In this document: positions 58,314 through 64,000 of the stretch, piece after piece | How the letters are laid out: the number at the start of each line of letters is the position of its first letter | How positions within the stretch are numbered: position 1 is the first letter of the stretch | Assembly: GCA_964242335.1 (NCBI GenBank) | Contig: CAXTAY010000021.1 | Coordinates: forward strand, 1-64,000 | Length of the DNA stretch: 64,000 nt | Reading direction: 5' to 3' | Origin: Lichenicoccus sp964242335 | Lineage (GTDB): Bacteria > Pseudomonadota > Alphaproteobacteria > Acetobacterales > Acetobacteraceae | Notes under the pieces: model-generated | Database searches by the model: none | What the model was told of the DNA's origin: nothing | Seen by the model: only the letters and a program-made list of their open reading frames with translations | Position numbers and translations under genes: made by a program

Positions 58314-58991
58314 ATGAGTGCTGAGCCTTCCCGCGACGCCACGCCGTGCTGCCACCCCCTGCTCGTCGAGACGTCGCTGGAGCTCGCGCACCGCCGCGCG
58401 GCGCTGCTGCGGCCGTCGATGCGCCCGCTGGCGCTGTTCGCCGCCCGCATCCGCGCCGAGACCGGCAGGGCGGTCCCGGACGCCGATCCGTGCGACGGCG
58501 GCACCGCGTCGCGGCTGCTGCTGCTGCTCGAACGGCCGGCGCCGGCGGTGCGGCGGGTCGGCTTCGTCTCGCGCGACAACGCCACCCCCACGGCGCGCAA
58601 CATCCGCCGCTTCGCGGAGGCGGCCGGGCTCGCGCGACGCAGCACCCTGATCTGGAACGCGGTGCCGTGGATGGACGACGACCCGTCCGGACGCAGCCGG
58701 CCGCCGCGGCCCGACGAGATCCGCGCCGGGCTGCTCTGGCTGCCGCCGCTGCTGGCGCTGCTGCCGCGGCTCGAGGTCGTCGTGCTGGCCGGCAGGGTGG
58801 CGCGCACCGCGGCGGCGGCGCTGCTCCCGGGGGCATCCTGCCGAGGGACGCTGCTGGTGCTCGAGATGCCGCATCCGAGCCCGACCATCGTCTGCACCGA
58901 CCCGCGCATCGGCCAGAGCATCGCCGCGACCCTGGCCGCTGCCGCCGCGGCACTGCGCCAGGCCGCGGCGATCGAGACGGATGCGGATTAA
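58314..58991 (+). CDS. uracil-DNA glycosylase superfamily-like protein
   Basis: This 225-residue protein resembles the UDG superfamily in its second half. VGFVSRDNATPTARNIRRFA and TLIWNAVPW resemble the family's base-recognition region, VVVLAGRVARTAAA a central strand-helix, and MPHPSPTIVC the late HPSP motif. The N-terminal 60 residues are not recognised. The canonical catalytic motif is not clear enough to claim activity; a repair or inactive role are both possible. Its 3' end overlaps an upstream in-frame ATG of the next gene but not the preferred start. Confidence 0.6.
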   Translation: MSAEPSRDATPCCHPLLVETSLELAHRRAALLRPSMRPLALFAARIRAETGRAVPDADPCDGGTASRLLLLLERPAPAVRRVGFVSRDNATPTARNIRRFAEAAGLARRSTLIWNAVPWMDDDPSGRSRPPRPDEIRAGLLWLPPLLALLPRLEVVVLAGRVARTAAAALLPGASCRGTLLVLEMPHPSPTIVCTDPRIGQSIAATLAAAAAALRQAAAIETDAD

Positions 58992-59103
58992 AACGCGCGC
59001 GCCGAGCCCTCGCTCACGTTGCACGGGCAGAACCGCCCCCACGCAACAGGATCCGGGCGACGGCCATGCCGCCGCCTCGGGCCGGACCATCCAGGATCAG
59101 TCC

Positions 59104-60873
59104 ATGCCGGCTGCCGCGTCGCGCGTCCACCTGCTCATCGTGCCCGCCCTGCTGCTGACGGTGCTGGCGACGGCGGGCACGGCGGCGGTGCTCCGGACCT
59201 CCTCGGGCTGGCTCGCGACGCTGCTGCCGGTGCTGCTCGCGGTCGGCTACACGCGGATGACGCTGACCGCACTCGGCCCGCTGCTCGGAATCCTGCCGCG
59301 CCGGCCGGATGCGGCCGCGGGCGCGGTGCCGGCGCGCCGCGGACGGCATCGCACCGCGATCCTGCTGCCGATCTACAACGAGGCGCCCGAGCCGATCGCA
59401 CGAGCGGTGCGGGTGATGGCCGAGGCGCTGCGGCCCGAGGACGACGTCGCCATCTTCGTGCTGAGCGATACCCAGGACCCGGCGCTGGCGGCGGCGGAGC
59501 GCCGACTGTTCCCGGCTCGTGCGGAATCGCGTTCCGGCATCGAGATTCGCTACCGCCGCCGCGCACGCAACACCGGCCGCAAGGCCGGCAATATCGGCGA
59601 GTTCTGTCGCGGCGCCGGACGCGACTACGCGTTCGCGATCGTGCTCGACGCCGACAGCCTGATGACCGGTCACGCCATCCGCCGCCTGATCGACGCGCTC
59701 GCGGAGGATACCGGGGCAGGGCTGATCCAGTCCGTCTCCTACCTGGTTGGCGGACGCACCCTGTTCGCCCGTATGCAGCAATTTGCGGCCAGGCTGAACA
59801 CGCCGCTCTCGGTGGCCGGCCAGCACCTCTGGCAGGGGAGGCGCGGCACCTACTGGGGGCACAACGCCATCCTGCGCCTGGCGCCGTTCACCCGGCACGC
59901 CGAGTTGCCGGTGCTGCCCGGGCGGGCGCCGATGGGCGGCCAGATCCTGTGCCACGATACCATAGAGGCGGCGCTGCTGCTGCGCGCCGGCTGGGCGGTG
60001 CGGCTGGCGCCGGAGATCCCCGGCTCCTACGAGACCACGCCGAGCAATCTGGTCGACCACCTGGCGCGCGAGCGACGCTGGTGCCAGGGCAACCTGCAGC
60101 ACCTGCGCCTGATCGGTGCCGCGCGGCTGCGTCCGGAGAGCCGGCTGCATATCGGCATCGGCATCCTGTACTACCTGTCCTCGCCGATCAGCCTGCTGCT
60201 CAGCCTGGCGCTGCTGCTCGACGCCGGCGGATCCGCCTCGCAGGCGCCGCCGCCCGCCGGCCTGGTGCAGCTGCTGGTCTGGCTCACGTTGCTGCTGCTG
60301 TTCGGGCCGCGGCTGGCGAGCCTGATCCGGGCGCTGCTTCGGCCGCAGGACGCGCGCGGCTTCGGCGGCCGCGCGCGGCTGCTCGCCAGCGCGCTGCTCG
60401 AGCAGGTCGCGGCGACGCTGCTCTCGCCGATCATCATGGTGTCGGTGACCGGCTTCGTGCTCAGCACCTTCTCCGGACGGGTGGTGGCGTGGGACGCGCC
60501 GGCGCGCGGCGATCGCCCGGTCGGCTGGCGCGAGGCCTGGCGGCGGATGCGCTGGCATACCGCGATCGGCAGCGTGGCGGCGCTGGGGCTCTGGCTGGGC
60601 CGACCCTCGGCGCTCCCCTGGGCCTCGCCGATCCTGGTCGGGCTGGTGCTATCGATGCCGCTGACCATGGTCTCCGGCAGCGTGCGGCTGGGAACGCTGG
60701 CGCGACGGCTCGGCCTGTTCCTCACTGAGGACGAGCTGATGCCCACCGCCGAGCTGGCGGCACTGCAGTGCGAGCTGCCGGCTCAGCCGGCGGCACCGTC
60801 GGCAGCGCCGCGTCGTCCGCCGCCGGTCCGCACTACGCTGCACACGGTGTCCGATCCCGCCGCCGCGGAGTAG
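59104..60873 (+). CDS. OpgH-like membrane glucosyltransferase
   Basis: This 589-residue inner-membrane family 2 glycosyltransferase is related to OpgH/MdoH, which makes the beta-1,2 backbone of periplasmic glucans from UDP-glucose. Two N-terminal helices precede the GT2 domain (TAILLPIYNEAPEPIA, VLSDTQD, IVLDADSLMTG, RRWCQGNLQHLRL). C-terminal helices include IGIGILYYLSSPISLLLSLA. It is shorter than enterobacterial OpgH, and no opgG gene is adjacent. The ATG at 59104 has AGGA seven bases upstream. A longer start at 58981 would add an unconserved Arg-rich segment. Confidence 0.87.
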   Translation: MPAAASRVHLLIVPALLLTVLATAGTAAVLRTSSGWLATLLPVLLAVGYTRMTLTALGPLLGILPRRPDAAAGAVPARRGRHRTAILLPIYNEAPEPIARAVRVMAEALRPEDDVAIFVLSDTQDPALAAAERRLFPARAESRSGIEIRYRRRARNTGRKAGNIGEFCRGAGRDYAFAIVLDADSLMTGHAIRRLIDALAEDTGAGLIQSVSYLVGGRTLFARMQQFAARLNTPLSVAGQHLWQGRRGTYWGHNAILRLAPFTRHAELPVLPGRAPMGGQILCHDTIEAALLLRAGWAVRLAPEIPGSYETTPSNLVDHLARERRWCQGNLQHLRLIGAARLRPESRLHIGIGILYYLSSPISLLLSLALLLDAGGSASQAPPPAGLVQLLVWLTLLLLFGPRLASLIRALLRPQDARGFGGRARLLASALLEQVAATLLSPIIMVSVTGFVLSTFSGRVVAWDAPARGDRPVGWREAWRRMRWHTAIGSVAALGLWLGRPSALPWASPILVGLVLSMPLTMVSGSVRLGTLARRLGLFLTEDELMPTAELAALQCELPAQPAAPSAAPRRPPPVRTTLHTVSDPAAAE

Positions 60874-60889
60874 CGGCGTCGTCCGGCGT

Positions 60890-61537
60890 TCAGCCCGGCG
60901 GGTTGAACCGCACCAGGTCGCTCGGCTGGCGCAGCCGCACCACCAGGGTCTCGGCCATCAGGTCGTGCAGGCCCTGCTTGCGCTGCGTCCACGCCACCAT
61001 CAGGAAGCCGATGCCGAGGATGAAGGCGGAGACGAACTTGCCGAGATAGCGGCAGAGCGCGCGCGGCAGGGTGATGCGCCGCCCGTCCAGCCGGGTCACC
61101 CGAAGCCGGCACACGCGCTTGCCGACCGTCGCCTGCCAGGATGACGATTCGAGCAGCGCATAGTAGCCGATCGGCACCAGCAGGCTGACCAGGTTGACCA
61201 GCCCGGGGGGCCGGAAATGCCAGGTGGTCGGCTGCAGGGCGTCGGCCGCGGCGCCGCTGACGTAGCCGGCCCCGCTGAGGTAGCCGACATTCAGCACGCC
61301 GCTGGGCGACGGGTGCACGCCGATCATCCCCAGCCCGCCGCCGAGCAGCTGATGCAGCAGTAACGCGATCGCCGACAGGATCGCGCTGTCGATCGTCCAG
61401 GCCAGCACGCGCCACCAGAAGCCGGCATAGCCCCATACCCGGTCGGGGTGATCCCAGCCCGGGCCGGGACCGGGTCCCGATCCGGGGCCCGGCCGGGAGG
61501 ATGGTCCCTGCGCCTGATCGAATGCGTTGGTCGTCAT
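60890..61537 (-). CDS. RDD family membrane protein
   Basis: This 215-residue protein has a Gly/Pro-rich N-terminus, then the RDD pattern: GFWWRVLAWTIDSAILSAIA (here the R-x-x-A-x-x-x-D variant) as helix 1, a second helix pair around LVNLVSLLVPIGYYALLESS, WQATVGKRVCRLRVT and a final helix before QRKQGLHDLMAET. The function of the family is unknown, with ion transport suggested for some. GAGGGACG precedes the ATG by a few bases, and the gene starts six bases after argJ stops. Confidence 0.87.
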   Translation of the reverse strand: MTTNAFDQAQGPSSRPGPGSGPGPGPGWDHPDRVWGYAGFWWRVLAWTIDSAILSAIALLLHQLLGGGLGMIGVHPSPSGVLNVGYLSGAGYVSGAAADALQPTTWHFRPPGLVNLVSLLVPIGYYALLESSSWQATVGKRVCRLRVTRLDGRRITLPRALCRYLGKFVSAFILGIGFLMVAWTQRKQGLHDLMAETLVVRLRQPSDLVRFNPPG

Positions 61538-61543
61538 CGTCCC

Positions 61544-62773
61544 TCAGCTGCGGTAGCTGCCGTTGATGTCGACGTAGCCGTGCGTGAGGTCGCAGGTCCA
61601 GGCGGTCGCAGCGCCTTGGCCGAGGCCGAGCTCGATCGCGATCGTCACCTCGAAGCCCTTGACGTGCGCCACCACCGGGGTCTCGTCGTAGCCGGGCACC
61701 ACCGCGCCGTGCCGCGCCATCCAGGTGCCGCCGATGCCCACCGACAGCCGGTCGCGATCCGCCGGCTCGCCGCTCTTGCCCACCGCCATCACGATCCGGC
61801 CCCAGTTCGCGTCCTCGCCGGCGATCGCGGTCTTGACCAGCGGCGAGTTCGCGACCGACAGCGCCACCCGGCGCGCAGACGCGTCGCTCGCGGCACCGGT
61901 CACGTCGATGCGGATCAGCTTGCCCGCGCCCTCGCCGTCGCGCACCACCAGCAGGGCTAGCTCGAGCAGCACCGCATCGAGCGCCGCGGCGAAGCTCTCC
62001 AGTTCCGCCTGGCTCGCATCGCGCACCGGCGCGTTGCCGGCGCTGCCGGTGGCGAACAGCAGCACGGTGTCACTGGTCGAGCTGTCGGAATCCACCGTCG
62101 TGCAGTTGAAGCTGCGCTCGACCGCGCGCCGCAGCAGCGGCTGCAGCACCGCCGCCGGCAAGGCGGCGTCGGTGGCGATGAAGCACAGCATGGTCGCGAG
62201 ATCGGGCGCGATCATGCCGCTGCCCTTGGCGATGCCCTGGATCCGCACCTCGGTATCGCCGATCCGCGCCGCGCGCACCGCACCCTTGGGGAAGGTGTCG
62301 GTGGTCATGATGGCGCGCGCCGCCTGCTCCCAGCCGTCGTCCGAGAGCCTGTCCTGCAGCGCCGGCAGTGCCGCGGTGATCTTCGCGTGCGGCAGCACCT
62401 CCCCGATCACCCCGGTCGAGGCCAGAAACACCTGCGCGGGGGCGCAGTCGAGCAGCGACGCGGCGGCGGCGGCGGTCGCGGTGGTGGCCTCGACGCCCGC
62501 GCGTCCGGTGAAGACGTTGGCGTTGCCGGCATTGACCACCAGCCCTCGCGCGGTGCCGCCCGGCAGGGCGTCGCGGCACCAGTCGATCGGCGCTCCCGGG
62601 CACTTGTTGCGGGTGAACACGCCGGCGACCTGCGTCGCGGGCGCGAACGCCGCCAGCACCAGGTCGTCCCGGCCGGCATAGCGTATGCCCGCGGCTCCGG
62701 CCGCCAGACGCACGCCCTCGATCCGGGCCATCGCCGGGAACGGGCGGGCGAGCGGCGAGACCGCCGTGGGCAC
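61544..62773 (-). CDS. argJ: bifunctional ornithine acetyltransferase / N-acetylglutamate synthase
   Basis: This 409-residue ArgJ moves the acetyl group from N-acetylornithine to glutamate in arginine synthesis. It is made as a precursor that cleaves itself before the nucleophile Thr in LASTGVIGE (Thr120). Other family segments are FTRNKCPGAPIDWCR, NAGNANVFTG, the glycine-rich KGSGMIAPDLATMLCFI, and EDANWGRIVMAVGKSG. The GTG at 62773 lies five bases after the parvulin stop; ATG at 62731 (MARIEGVRLA) is an alternative and closer to the conserved start. Confidence 0.96.
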   Translation of the reverse strand: MPTAVSPLARPFPAMARIEGVRLAAGAAGIRYAGRDDLVLAAFAPATQVAGVFTRNKCPGAPIDWCRDALPGGTARGLVVNAGNANVFTGRAGVEATTATAAAAASLLDCAPAQVFLASTGVIGEVLPHAKITAALPALQDRLSDDGWEQAARAIMTTDTFPKGAVRAARIGDTEVRIQGIAKGSGMIAPDLATMLCFIATDAALPAAVLQPLLRRAVERSFNCTTVDSDSSTSDTVLLFATGSAGNAPVRDASQAELESFAAALDAVLLELALLVVRDGEGAGKLIRIDVTGAASDASARRVALSVANSPLVKTAIAGEDANWGRIVMAVGKSGEPADRDRLSVGIGGTWMARHGAVVPGYDETPVVAHVKGFEVTIAIELGLGQGAATAWTCDLTHGYVDINGSYRS

Positions 62774-62778
62774 CGTCC

Positions 62779-63786
62779 TCAGTCCGAGTTCGGCGCGCTG
62801 CCCGGGGTCGCGGGGGCGCCCTGGGTGGGCACCGGCGAGTTGCCCCCCGGCGCACCGCCGCCGGTCGCCGCCTGGTCGGCGGCCGTCACCTTGGTGCCGT
62901 CCGGCTTGAAGCGGACCACCTTGACCCCGCTCAGGGCGCGCTCAACCACGGCGCGCACGTTCTGCTGGATCAGCTTCTGGCGGATCTGGTCCTTGACGGA
63001 ATCGAAGGTGGGCGGCGTCGCGGTGCGGGTATCGAGCACCTGGATCACGTGCCAGCCGTAGCGCGTCTGCACCGGCTTCTTGGAGATCTCGCCCTTGCCC
63101 ATCGAGAACGCGGCGGCGGAGAACTCGGGCAGCATGTCGCCCTGCTTGAACCAGCCCAGGTCGCCGCCGTTCTGCGCCGCCGAGGCCTTGTCGGTGGACA
63201 GGCTCGAGGCGAGCTTGGCGAAATCCGCCCCGCCCTGCAGCTGCTTGATCACGTCGTTCGCCTGCGCCTCGCTGGCGAGCAGGATGTGGCGCGCATGCAC
63301 CTCCTTGTCGCCCGGCCGTCCGGCGACGGTCTTGTCGTAGACGTCGTGGATCGACTGGTCGTTGACCTGCGGCGCGATCTCCCGGGTCAGGTAGACGTTC
63401 TGCAGCGCGGTGTCGGACGCGGTCTGCATGATCTTCTCGACCGACGGGTCCTTCTGCAGCCCCTGCTTGCGCGCGGTGATCAGCAGCGCCCTCTGGTCGA
63501 TCACCTGGTTGACGATCATCGGGAACAGCACCCCGGGCGGCATGTTGCGCATGTCGTCCGGCAGCGTCTGCGCCGCCGCGCGCACGTCGTCCAGATGCAC
63601 CGCGTCGCCGTTCACCGTCGCGACCACCGGGTTCGGATTGGCCGGCGCCCCGGCCTTGCCCGAGGCGCCCGCGGGCGCGTCGGGAGCTGCGCGGTGGCTG
63701 GTCTGGGCGACGACGGCGACGCTGCCGAGCGCGGAAGAGAGCAGGGCGGCTGCCGCGAGGGCCGCCGCCGGGCTGGTGAGCCGCAT
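62779..63786 (-). CDS. periplasmic parvulin-type peptidyl-prolyl isomerase
   Basis: This 335-residue precursor has a signal peptide (MRLTSPAAALAAAALLSSAL), a SurA-like helical N-domain (VVATVNGDAVHLDDVRAAAQ) and a parvulin domain at about residues 165-260 (VHARHILLASEAQANDVIKQ, NGGDLGWFKQGDMLPEF, TRYGWHVIQV). A Gly/Pro-rich tail follows. It would assist folding of outer membrane or periplasmic proteins. It heads the unit ppi-argJ-RDD. In related genomes secA lies just upstream in the opposite direction; the 214 bases to the window end (63787-64000) show no gene. Confidence 0.92.
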   Translation of the reverse strand: MRLTSPAAALAAAALLSSALGSVAVVAQTSHRAAPDAPAGASGKAGAPANPNPVVATVNGDAVHLDDVRAAAQTLPDDMRNMPPGVLFPMIVNQVIDQRALLITARKQGLQKDPSVEKIMQTASDTALQNVYLTREIAPQVNDQSIHDVYDKTVAGRPGDKEVHARHILLASEAQANDVIKQLQGGADFAKLASSLSTDKASAAQNGGDLGWFKQGDMLPEFSAAAFSMGKGEISKKPVQTRYGWHVIQVLDTRTATPPTFDSVKDQIRQKLIQQNVRAVVERALSGVKVVRFKPDGTKVTAADQAATGGGAPGGNSPVPTQGAPATPGSAPNSD

Positions 63787-64000
63787 GATAGGGGAACCCT
63801 GAAATTCGCGTTGGCCGGAACATGCCCGAACCCAAAAGCCAGGACAAGGCGAGCCCCGACGGCGCGGACGCCGGCTTCGCCCCGCCTTGGCTACGCACGG
63901 CGTCGGCTTTGGTTGACCCGCCGGGACCCCAGTCTTATCTCAAGGCACCTAATGGACCTCATGCCCGCGCGCCGGGCCGGGCAACCTCGCGAGCCCGGTC

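Overview
The window is a dense, GC-rich stretch of chromosome from an alphaproteobacterium, most likely a member of the Acetobacteraceae (Rhodospirillales). The placement is an inference from several things: very high GC at third codon positions, frequent GTG and TTG starts, a fused aroK-aroB gene, gene groups typical of the order (xerD-accA divergent from aroKB; a parvulin-argJ unit), a NadQ-type regulator beside nadABC, and a PEP-CTERM protein. About fifty genes are visible. I see no tRNA, rRNA, insertion sequence, prophage or CRISPR array, and base composition is even throughout, so this looks like core chromosome with a few accessory genes.\n\nLayout. 1-5.7 kb: end of gltD, gltB (broken by a 10-N assembly gap) and a solute-binding protein. 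5.7-14.4 kb: phosphate permease, AI-2E family permease, acyltransferase, oligoendopeptidase F, ABC1 kinase and a glycosyltransferase. 14.5-19.2 kb: ABC exporter, GntR regulator and minCDE. 19.3-24 kb: glutathione transferase, epimerase-like SDR, hydrolase and two glycosyltransferases. 24-31.6 kb: thrS, infC, a Nudix hydrolase, a frameshifted PEP-CTERM protein gene and glyQS. 31.6-34.6 kb: CoA-binding protein, DUF2076 protein, secreted nuclease/phosphatase and carbonic anhydrase. 34.6-39.2 kb: nadQ and the overlapping nadABC operon for de novo NAD synthesis, with two palindromic operators between them. 39.2-47.1 kb: GH15 hydrolase with a TupA-like ATP-grasp protein, a small exported protein, alaS, gtrA and an OmpA-type porin. 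47.3-53.1 kb: aroKB, xerD, accA, a CinA-type protein and an exonuclease. 53.1-58.2 kb: a GNAT-Nudix fusion and a Rieske protein, divergent from an operon for an exported flavin amine oxidase, a cytochrome c and an exported RidA. 58.3-64 kb: a uracil-DNA-glycosylase-like protein, an OpgH-like glucosyltransferase, and an operon of a parvulin, argJ and an RDD protein.\n\nThe most interesting items are these. The amine oxidase / cytochrome c / RidA operon reads as a self-contained periplasmic pathway that oxidises an amine or amino acid, passes electrons to the respiratory chain and hydrolyses the reactive imine product. Six copies of a two-hairpin intergenic element all sit directly 3' of a gene and point in that gene's direction. 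The nad promoter region combines two NadQ-like operators with a hairpin. infC appears to start at AUA rather than at the downstream ATG. The PEP-CTERM gene carries a single-base frameshift in a G run.
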